From NCBI GenBank assembly GCA_035403085.1, contig DAONEM010000008.1, positions 1-64,000 of the forward strand: a stretch of DNA of 64,000 nt, read 5' to 3'. How positions within the stretch are numbered: position 1 is the stretch's first letter; the number at the start of each line of letters is the position of its first letter. The position numbers were made by a program, and so were the translations under genes. Shown here piece by piece: positions 18,804-28,603 of the stretch. The notes under the pieces were generated by a model. It worked only from the letters and a program-made list of their open reading frames with translations, made no database searches and was not told the DNA's origin. Origin of the DNA: JAMOAD01 sp023621955. Lineage in GTDB: Bacteria; Acidobacteriota; Aminicenantia; JAMOAD01.

Positions 18804-19979
18804 TCAGATAACCCCCAACTCCTTGCCCGTCTGGGTGAAGAGATCCAACGCAAAGTCCAGGTCTTTCTGGGAGTGGACGGCGGAGATCATGACACGGATC
18901 CGGGCCTTCCCTTTGGCGACGGTGGGAAAACCAATGGCTTGGGCGAAGATTCCTTTATCGAAGAGAGTCTTAGAGAACTTCTGGGCCAGAGAGGCTTCGC
19001 CAAGCATGACTGGGGTGATGGGGGTCTGTGAGTGGCCGATATCGAAGCCAACCTTCTTCATCCCCTCTTTGAAATACCGGGAGTTATCCCAAAGCTTCTT
19101 GACGAGATCGTCGGATTCGCTTAGATAATCGATGGCGGCGATGGTGGCGAGAACATCGGCAGGGGTGACCGCCGAAGAGAAGAGGAAGGGACGGGCCTTC
19201 TGACGGAGGTAATCGGTCAGAACCGTGCTTCCTGATACGAAGCCTCCAACGACGCCGAAGGCCTTGGAAACGGTACCGACTTCGACGTCCACCTTTCCGT
19301 GAAGATGGAAGTGGTCGACGATTCCCCTTCCGCTTTCACCGAGGACTCCCTCTCCGTGCGCGTCGTCGACCATCAGGAGGGCGTCGTAGCGGGCGGCCAG
19401 CTCGGCCAATTCGGGCAAGGGGGCGATGTCTCCGTCCATGGAGAAAACGCCGTCGGTGATGATCAGGCGGCGACGACCCTCTTCCTTCTTCAGCTGCTCT
19501 TCGAGGTGGTTGGGGTCGCTGTGTTTGAAAATGACCCGCCGCGCCTTGGTGAGACGGCATCCGTCGATGATGGAGGCATGGTTCAGCTCGTCGGTGAAGA
19601 GCACGTCTTCCGCGGAGGGGACGAGGGTGGGGATGGCAGCCAGGTTCGAGCAGAAGCCCGACTGGAAGGAGATCGTGGATTCCGATCTCTTGAAGGCGGC
19701 CATTTTTTTCTCCATTTCCAGGTGAATCTCCATGGTTCCGGCGATGGAACGGACCGCCGCCGGGCCCACTCCATACTTCTCGATTCCTTGGATGGCTCGC
19801 TTTTTCAGCTCAGGGTGGTCGGCGAATCCAAGGTAGTTGTTGACGCACATGTTCAGAACTTTCTTGCCGTTGACGATGGTCCAGCTGTTCTGGGCCGAGC
19901 CGATGGTCCGGATGGTGTTGAACAGACCGTCGTTCTTGAGAGCTTCTATCTCTTCTGTCAGAAAAGAGTATTTACTCAT
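18804..19979 (-). CDS. kbl: Glycine C-acetyltransferase (2-amino-3-ketobutyrate CoA ligase)
   Basis: PLP enzyme that cleaves 2-amino-3-ketobutyrate with CoA to glycine and acetyl-CoA, the second step after Tdh. Alpha-oxoamine synthase features include [37 protein letters not shown] and the PLP lysine in [15 protein letters not shown] 19979, with AAGGAGG 8 nt upstream, gives 391 aa. It follows tdh by 31 nt in the same transcript. Confidence 0.95.
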   Translation of the reverse strand: MSKYSFLTEEIEALKNDGLFNTIRTIGSAQNSWTIVNGKKVLNMCVNNYLGFADHPELKKRAIQGIEKYGVGPAAVRSIAGTMEIHLEMEKKMAAFKRSESTISFQSGFCSNLAAIPTLVPSAEDVLFTDELNHASIIDGCRLTKARRVIFKHSDPNHLEEQLKKEEGRRRLIITDGVFSMDGDIAPLPELAELAARYDALLMVDDAHGEGVLGESGRGIVDHFHLHGKVDVEVGTVSKAFGVVGGFVSGSTVLTDYLRQKARPFLFSSAVTPADVLATIAAIDYLSESDDLVKKLWDNSRYFKEGMKKVGFDIGHSQTPITPVMLGEASLAQKFSKTLFDKGIFAQAIGFPTVAKGKARIRVMISAVHSQKDLDFALDLFTQTGKELGVI

Positions 19980-20010
19980 TCTTGTATCCTCCTTAATTTT
20001 TTCGGTAAGG

Positions 20011-21051
20011 TCAGGAGAGAATGACCTTGCCGGCTTTCCCTTCTTCCATGAGCAGGAGTCCCTTTTCGATCTCCTCCATGGGGAAGTGGTGGGTGATGAC
20101 GGGGGCAAGGTCGATCTTTCCGGTTTGGAGAAGACCGTCCATCCGGTACCAGGTGTCAAACATCTTGCGACCGTTGATCCCCTTGATGGTGATTCCCTTG
20201 AAGATGATCGCCTCGTTGAAATCGAGGGTCACATCGTTGTTGTAGATACCGAGAAGGACGAGGTTGCCGGCCTTCTTGATGACCTTCAGCCCATCCTTGA
20301 GGGCCGGTTGGGCGCCGGACATCTCGAGGATGTTGTCGACTCCCTCTCCACCGGTGAGGTCCATCACCTTCTCGACAAGATTCTCTTTGGCGGGGTTGAT
20401 CAAGACATCGGCTCCCATCTTCCCGGCCATCTCACGACGGTAGTCGTTGATCTCCGAGACGAAGACCTTCGAGGCTCCGGCGGCTTTGGCGATTCCGGCC
20501 GCCATGGCTCCGATGGGCCCGGCTCCTGTGATGAGGACGCTTTTCGTGGGGATGTCACCTTCGAAAACCGTATGGACGGCGTTTCCGAAGGGGTCGTAGA
20601 TGGCGAAGTACTCTTCGGGGATTCCGGGCTTAACCTTCCAAAGGTTGAGGGCGGGAACGACGACGTAGTCGGCGAAGGCCCCCGGCCCATCGACTCCGAG
20701 TATGACAACGTGTTCGCAAAGGTGGGCTTTTCCGGTTCGGCACATGGCGCACTGGTTACAGACAACATGCATCTCCGCTGTGACTAAATCGCCAACCTTG
20801 TAGGTATGAACGTTTCGGCCGGCTTCCACGATCTCTCCGTAGAATTCATGGCCCAGAATCACCGGCGTCTTGATTCGGTTCTGGGACCAGGCGTTCCACT
20901 GATAAATATGGAGATCGGTTCCACAGATGGCTCTCTTGTGGACCTTGATTAAGACTTCATCGTCGTTCTTAATAGTTGGAACAGGGGCTTCTGTGACGGT
21001 TATGCCCCTCTCTTTGCTGGACTTTATGACGGCTCTCATTGTTTTGGCCAT
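20011..21051 (-). CDS. tdh: L-threonine 3-dehydrogenase
   Basis: Zinc- and NAD-dependent medium-chain dehydrogenase that oxidises threonine to 2-amino-3-ketobutyrate. It has the catalytic zinc ligands Cys in ICGTDLHIY and His in GHEFYGE, a structural zinc group ([15 protein letters not shown]), and the nucleotide-binding [14 protein letters not shown] 21051 follows AAGGAGG with 5 nt, giving 346 aa. Together with kbl it makes the threonine-to-glycine pathway. Confidence 0.96.
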   Translation of the reverse strand: MAKTMRAVIKSSKERGITVTEAPVPTIKNDDEVLIKVHKRAICGTDLHIYQWNAWSQNRIKTPVILGHEFYGEIVEAGRNVHTYKVGDLVTAEMHVVCNQCAMCRTGKAHLCEHVVILGVDGPGAFADYVVVPALNLWKVKPGIPEEYFAIYDPFGNAVHTVFEGDIPTKSVLITGAGPIGAMAAGIAKAAGASKVFVSEINDYRREMAGKMGADVLINPAKENLVEKVMDLTGGEGVDNILEMSGAQPALKDGLKVIKKAGNLVLLGIYNNDVTLDFNEAIIFKGITIKGINGRKMFDTWYRMDGLLQTGKIDLAPVITHHFPMEEIEKGLLLMEEGKAGKVILS

Positions 21052-21074
21052 GGATACCTCCTTGCGGGTTTTGA

Positions 21075-21104
21075 ATCATAGTTCATCCCCCCGGATCTTG
21101 TCAA
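21075..21104 (-). promoter_or_regulatory. tdh: Promoter of tdh-kbl
   Basis: TTGACA (21104-21099), 18-bp spacer, TATGAT (21080-21075) on the - strand. Its -35 element lies 23 bp from the divergent promoter of the PilZ operon. Confidence 0.82.
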
Positions 21105-21127
21105 GGTGACGGAGTGGGAACGCTTTA

Positions 21128-21157
21128 TTGACAAGGGGGGCGGCCATCCTTTATGAT
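21128..21157 (+). promoter_or_regulatory. Promoter of the PilZ-gltX operon (leaderless arrangement)
   Basis: TTGACA (21128-21133), 18-bp spacer, TATGAT (21152-21157). The ATG at 21163 is only 5 nt downstream, leaving no space for a leader or Shine-Dalgarno. Confidence 0.8.
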
Positions 21158-21162
21158 TAGGC

Positions 21163-21924
21163 ATGATCTATGACATTGATTACGGTTTCCTGGAAAAGGC
21201 GGTGGAGGGGAACGACGCTCTGACGATGGTATGGGAGGAGGCCGGGAAGTCTCCTCAGCGGTATCGGAGCCGTTTCTTAGGGTGGGACGGCTCCCTCTCC
21301 TTCCTTGTCATCGACCAACCGACCCCCGAGGGGGAGAGCTTCAAGCCCCTTCTGCCGGAAGACAAGGTTACGGTCTTCTTTCAGGTCTCCGGTTTCCGGT
21401 TCCTCTTCCATACCCGGGTTTCCGGCAAGAGCGATTTTACGCTCAACGACAAGATGGTCGTTTCGGCTATGAGGTTGGTCAAGCCCGCCCTGATCGAAGA
21501 CGGGGAGAGGAGGAACCATTTTCGGGTTCCCGTCCCCCGGGAACGGCCTGTGACGCTCCGGTTCTTCATCTACAAGGAGGGGAGCAAAGAGCTTCTGGTG
21601 GACCGGGACCTTCCGGGGATTCGGCCCATCTCCTATGAACTTTCGGTGACCGACATCTCCGGCGGAGGGCTCTCGGTGAAGGCCGAACGGAACGTCCCTC
21701 TCAAGCCCGGCGACAAGGTGCAGATGACCATCGTCATGCGCTACGACAACAACCAGATGTTGAAGATCGACGGCATCGTTCGGAACCGGCGGCGGGTCAG
21801 CGAAGGGGACATGGATGTCTGGGGAATCGAGTTTCTCGCGGAGAGGAACGTTGAGTTTCGTTACACCCTCACCCGGGTCAACCGGTATGTGATGGATCGA
21901 CAAAGGGAGATGTTGAAATCATGA
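21163..21924 (+). CDS. PilZ-domain protein (YcgR-like, predicted c-di-GMP effector)
   Basis: The N-terminal half (about 1-110) resembles the YcgR flagellar-brake regulatory domain. The C-terminal PilZ domain has both c-di-GMP contacts: RRNHFRV (the RxxxR motif, about 122-128) and DISGGGL (the DxSxxG motif, about 163-169). Length 253 aa. It probably binds c-di-GMP and modulates motility or surface behaviour; flgD and flgE lie 5 kb downstream. No Shine-Dalgarno is visible and the promoter -10 is 5 nt before the ATG. Its stop overlaps the gltX start (ATGA). Confidence 0.88.
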   Translation: MIYDIDYGFLEKAVEGNDALTMVWEEAGKSPQRYRSRFLGWDGSLSFLVIDQPTPEGESFKPLLPEDKVTVFFQVSGFRFLFHTRVSGKSDFTLNDKMVVSAMRLVKPALIEDGERRNHFRVPVPRERPVTLRFFIYKEGSKELLVDRDLPGIRPISYELSVTDISGGGLSVKAERNVPLKPGDKVQMTIVMRYDNNQMLKIDGIVRNRRRVSEGDMDVWGIEFLAERNVEFRYTLTRVNRYVMDRQREMLKS

Positions 21925-23396
21925 GAGAGAATCTGAAAGTTCGTTTCGCGCCGAGCCCGACCGGCTACCTCCACGTTGGGGGAGCCAGGACGGCCCTGTT
22001 CAACTGGCTCTACTGCCGGAAGAACAACGGCGTCTTCCTTCTAAGGATAGAGGACACAGACCTGCAAAGATCGACACCGGAGATGAGCAAGGTGATCCTG
22101 GACGCCATGAAGTGGCTTGGTCTGAATTGGGACGAAGGACCCTTTTACCAGACAGACAGGATCGACATCTACAGGGACCATGTGGAGAAGCTGATCGAGC
22201 AGGGGCGGGCCTACCGGTGTTTCTGCACAGGTGAGGAACTCGACAAGGCCAGGGCCGCGGCGGAAGCCCGTGGCGAGAAGAGCTGGAAGTACGATCGACG
22301 GTGCCTCAACCTCTCCCAGGAGGAGCAGGAGCGCCGCCTGAAGGAGGGACACCCCTACGCGATCCGGTGTCTGGTGCCGACGGGGAAGGTCACCTATGAG
22401 GACCTTGTCCATGGGAAGATGGAGATTCAGAACGAGGCCATAGAGGATTTCGTCCTCTTCAAATCCGACGGGAGTCCTACCTACCACCTCTCGGTGGTGA
22501 TCGACGACCACCTCATGGGGATCACGACGATTCTGCGGGGGGACGACCATATCTCGAATACCCCCAAGCAGATCCTCCTCTACAACGCCTTTGGTTGGAC
22601 TCCGCCGAACTTCGGCCACCTCCCCCTGATCCTTGGCCCTGACCATCAGAAACTGAGCAAACGCCACGGGGTCACATCGGTTCTCAACTACAAGAGCCTC
22701 GGCTACCTTCCTCTGGCCCTGCTCAACTTCTTCGCCCGGCTCTCCTGGAATCCCGGAGACGATAAGCCCTTCTACTCCGTCGAGGAGCTTGTCTCCCGCT
22801 TCAACCTGAAGAAGATCTCCAAGAACAACCCCGTCTTCGATACCAAGAAGCTTGACTTCATCAACTCCAAGATCATCTCCTCCATGGAGGAGGGGGAGCT
22901 CCTGGTTTGTCTGAGGGAGCTGGCCGAAGAGGTCGGTGGCGGCGACTGTCTGAAGAGCCCTGAGGCTCAGGAGAGGATCAAACCGGCCATCGAACTGCTC
23001 AAGAGCAGGATGAGGAACCTGAAGGAGTTTCTGGACCTTCTCGATGCCTATGTGACCGACCGGCCCTTGGAGTATGACGCCGAGGGGGCCCGTACCCATT
23101 TCACTCCTTCCGGGGCGTCGCTGCTGAAGGCCTACCTGGAAGACCTGAAGGGGCTCGGACCGGAGGAATTCACCGCCACCGAGACCGAGAGGCTGCTGAG
23201 GAGTCGGGCCGAGGCCGAAGGAGTCGGGGCGGGGGTCATGATCCATGCCGTTCGTCTCGCCCTTACCGGGAAGACCGTCTCCCCAGGTCTTTTCGACGTT
23301 ATCGTCTTCCTCGGCAGGGAGAGGGCTATGGCGAGGATCGAAAGGGCCCTCCTCTGGATTCATGAGACCACCGGCGCTCTCCCTGGCGGGTGTTGA
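21921..23396 (+). CDS. gltX: Glutamyl-tRNA synthetase
   Basis: Class I aminoacyl-tRNA synthetase that charges tRNA-Glu, and possibly tRNA-Gln before GatCAB action. The HIGH-like motif is PSPTGYLHVGGARTALF and the KMSKS-like motif is HQKLSKRHG. Length 491 aa is typical. The four-Cys zinc site of some homologues is not evident. It overlaps the PilZ gene by ATGA and thiD by 35 nt. Confidence 0.96.
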   Translation: MRENLKVRFAPSPTGYLHVGGARTALFNWLYCRKNNGVFLLRIEDTDLQRSTPEMSKVILDAMKWLGLNWDEGPFYQTDRIDIYRDHVEKLIEQGRAYRCFCTGEELDKARAAAEARGEKSWKYDRRCLNLSQEEQERRLKEGHPYAIRCLVPTGKVTYEDLVHGKMEIQNEAIEDFVLFKSDGSPTYHLSVVIDDHLMGITTILRGDDHISNTPKQILLYNAFGWTPPNFGHLPLILGPDHQKLSKRHGVTSVLNYKSLGYLPLALLNFFARLSWNPGDDKPFYSVEELVSRFNLKKISKNNPVFDTKKLDFINSKIISSMEEGELLVCLRELAEEVGGGDCLKSPEAQERIKPAIELLKSRMRNLKEFLDLLDAYVTDRPLEYDAEGARTHFTPSGASLLKAYLEDLKGLGPEEFTATETERLLRSRAEAEGVGAGVMIHAVRLALTGKTVSPGLFDVIVFLGRERAMARIERALLWIHETTGALPGGC

Positions 23397-24141
23397 CCCC
23401 TCCGGAGGGGCCGGACTCCTGCTGGATATCAAGATCTTTCAGAGCCGGGGACTCTACGGGATGGGGGTCGCCACGGCCCTGACGGGGCAGAACTCCCGGG
23501 GGGTCTCCTTCAGCCGCCCCGTAGAGAGGGAGGAGTACCGCCGCGGTTTGGAGCTGCTCAGGGAGGACTTCTCTCTGGGGGGGGTGAAGATCGGTATGCT
23601 TCCCGACGCCGGGATCGTCGAAGAGACGGCTCGCTTTCTGGAATCCCTTCCCAGGTCGGTCTTCGTCGTCGTCGATCCGGTGATTCGTTCGGGAACCGGG
23701 TTCCCTCTCATGGAGGAGGGCGCCCTGCACCTCTTTCAAGAGAGGATTCTCCCCAGGGCGGACCTTCTCACGCCGAACCTTCCGGAGACGGAGATCCTTT
23801 CGGGTCTCTCCATCGGGGGGGAGCGGGAGCTCCTGAAGGGTGGACACGCTCTGGTCCGAAAAACGGGAGGGGCGGTTCTGGTGAAAGGGGGCCACGGTTG
23901 GGGAACGGATTATCTCTTCCAGGGGGACCGGGTGTGGCTCTTCCCGGGAAGGCTTCTCAAGAAGGATGCCCATGGGACAGGGTGTTACCTCTCCTCCCTC
24001 CTTCTTGCCCTCAGGCTGACGAGCCGGCGTTCCCTCCCCCTCCTTGTCGGGGAGGCCAAAGCCTGCCTGCGGGAGAGGATTCAGAAGAGCTTACCCTTGG
24101 GAAAGGGTGACAAACGGTACTTGGAGGTCAAGAATGGTTGA
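23362..24141 (+). CDS. thiD: Hydroxymethylpyrimidine/phosphomethylpyrimidine kinase
   Basis: Ribokinase-fold enzyme of thiamine synthesis that phosphorylates HMP and HMP-P. It has the N-terminal signature LAGVDPSGGAGLLLDIK, the VVVDPVIRSGTG and LTPNLPETEILSG segments, and the anion-hole region KDAHGTGCYLSS. ATG 23362 gives 259 aa, and the start lies 35 nt inside gltX. No other thi gene is nearby, so the enzyme may also serve HMP salvage. Confidence 0.93.
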   Translation: MRPPALSLAGVDPSGGAGLLLDIKIFQSRGLYGMGVATALTGQNSRGVSFSRPVEREEYRRGLELLREDFSLGGVKIGMLPDAGIVEETARFLESLPRSVFVVVDPVIRSGTGFPLMEEGALHLFQERILPRADLLTPNLPETEILSGLSIGGERELLKGGHALVRKTGGAVLVKGGHGWGTDYLFQGDRVWLFPGRLLKKDAHGTGCYLSSLLLALRLTSRRSLPLLVGEAKACLRERIQKSLPLGKGDKRYLEVKNG

Positions 24142-26458
24142 GATAGAGACGCAGCAACTTCAGGCCAAGGTTCCAGAGGAGTACCTCCCCTTCGAGGACA
24201 CCTCGGAGCTCAAGCCTCTGGAGGGGATCATCGGGCAGGAGTCGGCTCTCAAGGCCCTGGAGTTCGGCCTTAGGATCAAGAGCAAAGGGTTCAACGTCTT
24301 CGTGGTGGGGAACCCCGGAACCGGGAGGACCTCGGCGGTCCAGAGTTACCTGAAGCGGTTGGCCCTCAAGGAAGAGAGGCCGGGGGACATCTCCTTCGTC
24401 CACAATTTCGACGATTCCTACAACCCTGGGGCCCTGAAGCTTCCGGCCGGCATGGGCAGAGAGTTCAACCGGAGAATGGAGAAGGTCTTGGAGCTGATGG
24501 AGCGGACCCTTCCCGGGGTTCTGGAGAAGGACCCCTATGCCTCCAAGGCCAGCGCCCTGGAGCAGGAGGCTAGAAGCCGGAAGGACGAGCTCCTCCTGGA
24601 GGTCAACCGGAAGGTTCAAAAGCTGGGTTTCTTGCTTCAGACCACGGAGCAAGGTTTTCTCCCCGTTCCCCTGAAGAGGGGGCAGAAGATGAAGGAGGAG
24701 GAGTACCAGAAGCTCCCGGAAGAGAAGAAGAAGGAGCTCATGGAGAAGAAGGCCCTGGTCGACGGGATTCTCGGGGAGACCTTCAAGATCTTGAACAAGG
24801 AGGACCTTCTCTTCGAAGAGGAGAGCCAAAGGCTCACTCAGGACACCCTCAAGGCGTTCCTGGAGGAAGTTTTTTCCGACCTCCGCTCTTTCTGCCAGGG
24901 GACGCCGGCTTTGGCCAAGCACCTTGAGCGCTTCGAGGAGGCCTTCCTGGAGAACCACACCCTCTTCACCGGGCAAGAGGAGAAGGAGGGAGACGCCGAC
25001 CACCGGCAGGAGCTCATCAACAACGCCTTTCTGAACGTCGTCGTGGACAACACCGAGGCCGTGGGTGCTCCGGTGATCAACGAGGACCACCCGACCTACA
25101 CCAACCTGATCGGAAAGATCGAGAGGGAGGCGGAGATGGGGACGTTGATCACGGATTTCTCCCTCATCAAGGCCGGCTCTCTCCTGAGGGCCGACGGCGG
25201 CTACCTCATCATCAACGCCGAGGAGATGCTGGTCAACTCTTACTCTTGGCAAGCCCTCAAGAGGGCCGTTCAATCGGGTTTCGTCCAGATAGAAGACCTG
25301 GAGAGCCACCTCGGGATGGCTACGGCCAAGGGGGTCAAACCCTCCTCCGTCCCCTTCCGCGTCAAGATCATCCTCGTGGGGACCCCGGCCACCTATGGGG
25401 CTCTCTTGGAGGTTGACAACGACTTCATGGAGCTCTTTAAGGTGAAGGCCGAGTTCGACACGGAGATGGAGCTGAACAGGAAAAACGTCTTGGAGTTCGC
25501 CCATTTCGTCTCCCTGATCGTCTCTAAAGAGGATCTCAAGCCCTTCACCAAGGGGGCCACAGCCGCCCTTGTCCGTTACTGCTCCCGCATCGCCGGGGAT
25601 CAGAGCAAGGTGACCACCAACTTCGGCCTGGTCTCTGAGATCGTCAAAGAGGCTTGTTTCCATGCCTCCGGGACGAAGGTGACCGAGACGGATCTCCTGG
25701 TGACCCTCAAGCATAGACGGTCCAGGAACGACCTTACCGAGAACAAGGTCTTCGAAGCCATGGAGAAGAAGAAGTATCTGATCTCGACCCGGGGGAAGGA
25801 GAAGGGGGCCGTGAACGGCCTGACCGTCCTCTCCTTGGGGGACACGGAGTTCGGCCGTCCGGTGCGGATCACGGCGACCGTGGGGCTCGGGAAGGAGGGA
25901 ATCCTGGACATAGAGAGGGAGGCGGACCTTTCGGGGCCTCTTCACACCAAGGGGATTCTCATCCTCTCCGGCTTCTTCACCGAACGTTTCGCTCAGGAGA
26001 CCCCTCTCTCCCTCAACGCCAAGGTCGTCTTCGAGCAAACCTACTCCGAGGTCGACGGAGATTCGGCCTCCGCAGCGGAACTTCTCGCGATCCTCTCTTC
26101 TCTTACAGGATTCTCCCTCCGGCAGGACCTGGCCATTACCGGTTCCATCAACCAGAAGGGGGGAATCCAGGCGATCGGGGGGATCAACTCCAAGATTGAA
26201 GGGTTCTTCCGTCTCTGCAAGGCCCACGGCCTGACAGGGCGTCAAGGGGTCATCCTCCCCCTCTCCAACCTCTCGGAGCTCAACCTTCAGGAAGAGGTCA
26301 TCCAGGCGGTGGAACGGAAGAGGTTTCACCTTTATGGGGTCGAGAAGATCGGCGAGGCTGCGGAGCTTCTCTTCGGCAGAACCTACGAGGAGATCGAGGC
26401 CAGGGTTCACAACCGGCTGAAAGAGCTCCACCGAAAACTGGACATCGAAGACCGATAG
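24134..26458 (+). CDS. Lon-like ATP-dependent protease (AAA_32/Lon_C family)
   Basis: A large AAA+ protease of the LonH/YcbZ-like group, distinct from LonA at 6.1 kb. The ATPase core starts with GNPGTGRTSAV, where the P-loop Lys is Arg as is usual for this family. A long central helical insertion (about 110-300) follows, then the C-terminal S16 protease domain with the Ser in GDSASAAELLAIL and the Lys in GGINSKIEGFF. ATG 24134 follows TTGGAGG and gives 774 aa; it overlaps the thiD stop. It is the last gene of the PilZ-gltX-thiD operon; a terminator hairpin follows. Confidence 0.93.
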   Translation: MVEIETQQLQAKVPEEYLPFEDTSELKPLEGIIGQESALKALEFGLRIKSKGFNVFVVGNPGTGRTSAVQSYLKRLALKEERPGDISFVHNFDDSYNPGALKLPAGMGREFNRRMEKVLELMERTLPGVLEKDPYASKASALEQEARSRKDELLLEVNRKVQKLGFLLQTTEQGFLPVPLKRGQKMKEEEYQKLPEEKKKELMEKKALVDGILGETFKILNKEDLLFEEESQRLTQDTLKAFLEEVFSDLRSFCQGTPALAKHLERFEEAFLENHTLFTGQEEKEGDADHRQELINNAFLNVVVDNTEAVGAPVINEDHPTYTNLIGKIEREAEMGTLITDFSLIKAGSLLRADGGYLIINAEEMLVNSYSWQALKRAVQSGFVQIEDLESHLGMATAKGVKPSSVPFRVKIILVGTPATYGALLEVDNDFMELFKVKAEFDTEMELNRKNVLEFAHFVSLIVSKEDLKPFTKGATAALVRYCSRIAGDQSKVTTNFGLVSEIVKEACFHASGTKVTETDLLVTLKHRRSRNDLTENKVFEAMEKKKYLISTRGKEKGAVNGLTVLSLGDTEFGRPVRITATVGLGKEGILDIEREADLSGPLHTKGILILSGFFTERFAQETPLSLNAKVVFEQTYSEVDGDSASAAELLAILSSLTGFSLRQDLAITGSINQKGGIQAIGGINSKIEGFFRLCKAHGLTGRQGVILPLSNLSELNLQEEVIQAVERKRFHLYGVEKIGEAAELLFGRTYEEIEARVHNRLKELHRKLDIEDR

Positions 26459-26474
26459 GAATCCTTTTCCCCCA

Positions 26475-26498
26475 GGGGGGAGGAATCTTCCTCTCCCC
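26475..26498 (+). terminator. Terminator-like hairpin after the Lon-like protease gene
   Basis: 11-bp G-rich/C-rich stem with one G-U pair, tight loop, 16 nt after the stop. Confidence 0.45.
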
Positions 26499-26544
26499 TT
26501 AACCCCCTCTTTTCATAAAAAGGCCTGGAAGAGGCCTCTCTGTT

Positions 26545-26561
26545 TTGGCACGCTCCTTGAA
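26545..26561 (+). promoter_or_regulatory. flgD: Candidate sigma-54 promoter for flgD-flgE
   Basis: TTGGCACGCTCCTTGAA matches the -24/-12 consensus closely: GG at 26547-26548, then 10 bp, then GA where consensus has GC at 26559-26560. The expected start is near 26571, giving a short leader to the ATG at 26588. Sigma-54 control of hook genes is common in flagellated bacteria. Confidence 0.6.
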
Positions 26562-26587
26562 CTAGCTTTTATCACGTAGGAGGCGCC

Positions 26588-27295
26588 ATGATAGACGGAA
26601 CAAACACTTATGATGTATACGCTTCGAAGACGTCGGGTTCCGGGTCCACTTCCAATACGAAGGCCACCTCTTCTTCTTCGAGCAAGGAGTCCAACGGCTT
26701 TGCCTCCTTGGACGCCGAGGACTTCTTCAGCCTCTTGATCCAGAAGATGCAGAACCAGGATCCCTTGGAACCTATGGATGACTCCGAGTTCATCTCCCAA
26801 ATCACCCAGTTCACCACTCTCGAGCAGATGAGGGGCATCACCAGCGCCGTCGAGCTAATGGCCGCCGCTCAGGCCTCTTCCACGAACGCCCAGGCCGTCG
26901 ACATGATCGGTAAATCCGTCGTCACCGAAGGGAACGTGATCAGTCTGACCGGTGAGGGGGGAACCAAGTTGAAGTACTCCCTTGGGGATAATACCACCGA
27001 GACGACCCTGACGATCTACGATCAGGACGGTGATGTGGTGATGACGAAGAAACTGGGAAGCCTTGGCTCGGGGGACCACTCCTACCAGTGGGATGGGAAA
27101 GATTCCAAGGGGAACGCCGTCGACACAGGGATCTACCGCTACGAGATCACCGCGAAGAAGGCGGATGCGGCGGTCGATGTCACAACCTACTCCATCTTTT
27201 CCATCGATGGGGTTGATTTCTCGGGCAGCTCGGTTCTTCTCAAGTCAGGGGAGATCGAGATTCCCGTGAGCGAAGTCCAAGAGATATTCCAGTAA
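26588..27295 (+). CDS. flgD: Flagellar hook assembly (rod modification) protein FlgD
   Basis: Scaffold that caps the growing hook and is lost on completion. The N-terminal part is Ser/Thr-rich, followed by the FlgD signature DAEDFFSLLIQKMQNQDPLEPMDDSEFISQ (shown in pieces around residues 40-65) and the C-terminal FlgD tudor/Ig region with SYQWDGKDSKGNAVDTGIY. GTAGGAGG lies just before the ATG. Length 235 aa. Only flgE follows; other flagellar genes are not in the window. Confidence 0.95.
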   Translation: MIDGTNTYDVYASKTSGSGSTSNTKATSSSSSKESNGFASLDAEDFFSLLIQKMQNQDPLEPMDDSEFISQITQFTTLEQMRGITSAVELMAAAQASSTNAQAVDMIGKSVVTEGNVISLTGEGGTKLKYSLGDNTTETTLTIYDQDGDVVMTKKLGSLGSGDHSYQWDGKDSKGNAVDTGIYRYEITAKKADAAVDVTTYSIFSIDGVDFSGSSVLLKSGEIEIPVSEVQEIFQ

Positions 27296-27312
27296 CCTAG
27301 AGGAGGCCGACA

Positions 27313-28584
27313 ATGCTTACATCTTTCTACTCCGCTCTTTCCGGCTTAAGCGCCTACGCTTCGGCTCTGAACGTTGTTGGTAACAACATCGCCAACATCA
27401 ACACTTCGGGTTTCAAGGGTTCCTCCATCAACTTCTACGATCTTGTGACAAGGACCTTCAACGGGGTTTCCGCCAGCGGATCGGGTAACCCTATGCAGAT
27501 CGGCCTCGGTTCCTATCCGGCATCGGTCTCGGGAATCTTCAACCAGGGTAGCATTCAGGTCTCCCAGGAAGGGACGAACGTCGCCATCGAAGGCAACGGC
27601 TTCTTCATCGTCGGTAACAGCGACACAGAAAGGGTCTATACGAGGAACGGGGCCTTCTCCTTCAACCAAGAGGGATACCTGGTCGACCCGAGCGGCTACA
27701 GGGTGTACGGGTACACCCAGAAAGACCCGGCCACAGGAGCGATCATCCCCAGCGGTCAACTCCAGCCGATCTACATGGCCGCCAACTCCATCAGCGACCC
27801 GGCGGCGACGTCCTTCATGCAGGTCTACATGAACCTTGACAACACCACCGACGTGGGAGACACCTACAGCGCCTCCTCGGTGATCTACGACAGCAAGGGA
27901 GCCCAGCACACTCTGGATATCACCTACACCCACACCGGGGGAACGCCGGACAGCTGGAGCTATGAAGTGACCATCCCCGGGGAGGAGGTCGTGGGAGGAA
28001 CCGCGGGAACCCCCTACTCCCTGGCGACGGGAACCATGACCTTCAACGACGATGGGACCCTTGCCACTCCTGCCGCTGACGTTGCGCTCAACATCCCCGC
28101 CTTCACGAACGGGGGAGGAGCCATGACCGTCAACTGGGATCTTTGGAGTGATGGAGGCGCCGCCACGGTGACCAGCTATCCCCTCGCCTCAGCCGTCTCC
28201 TACACGAACCAGAACGGGTACCCTCCGGGGAACCTCTCCTCGATCATCATCGACCAGCAAGGGATCATCCAAGGGGTCTTCTCCAACGGTCAAGTCGAAG
28301 ATATCGCCCAGATCGCTCTGGCCAACTTCAACAACCCCAAGGGTCTCTTACGGACCGGCCTCAACCACTTCTCCGAGACCCTCGCCTCCGGCGTTCCCGC
28401 CTACGGCTCCGCCAATACCGGGGGAAGAGGTTCCATCAACGGAGGCTCCCTGGAGGCTTCCAACGTCGATATGGCGACGGAGTTCGTGAACATGTTGCTC
28501 TTCGAAAGGGGCTACCAGGCAAACTCGCGAACAATCCGAACCTCCGACGAGATCATTCAGGAGGCTCTGAGTATCAAGCGGTAA
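27313..28584 (+). CDS. flgE: Flagellar hook protein FlgE
   Basis: Structural subunit of the hook. Both conserved ends are present: N-terminal SGLSAYASALNVVGNNIANI with NTSGFKG, and C-terminal LEASNVDMATEFVNMLLFER plus GYQANSRTIRTSDE. The middle carries the FlgE D1/D2 domains. Length 423 aa is typical. GAGGAGG lies 6 nt before the ATG and 17 nt separate it from flgD, so the pair is one transcript. It ends at a shared bidirectional terminator. Confidence 0.96.
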   Translation: MLTSFYSALSGLSAYASALNVVGNNIANINTSGFKGSSINFYDLVTRTFNGVSASGSGNPMQIGLGSYPASVSGIFNQGSIQVSQEGTNVAIEGNGFFIVGNSDTERVYTRNGAFSFNQEGYLVDPSGYRVYGYTQKDPATGAIIPSGQLQPIYMAANSISDPAATSFMQVYMNLDNTTDVGDTYSASSVIYDSKGAQHTLDITYTHTGGTPDSWSYEVTIPGEEVVGGTAGTPYSLATGTMTFNDDGTLATPAADVALNIPAFTNGGGAMTVNWDLWSDGGAATVTSYPLASAVSYTNQNGYPPGNLSSIIIDQQGIIQGVFSNGQVEDIAQIALANFNNPKGLLRTGLNHFSETLASGVPAYGSANTGGRGSINGGSLEASNVDMATEFVNMLLFERGYQANSRTIRTSDEIIQEALSIKR

Positions 28585-28603
28585 GTGCCGAGAAGGTAGG
28601 AGA

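Noticed and set aside
24304..24336. Inactivated P-loop in the Lon-like protease (Arg for Lys)
   Set aside because: GTGRT is the normal form in this protease family, so it is not evidence of decay.
24128..26431. Long - strand open frame of 767 codons opposite the Lon-like protease gene
   Set aside because: Antisense shadow caused by high GC at third positions; no start context or domain, and the + strand protein is a clear protease.
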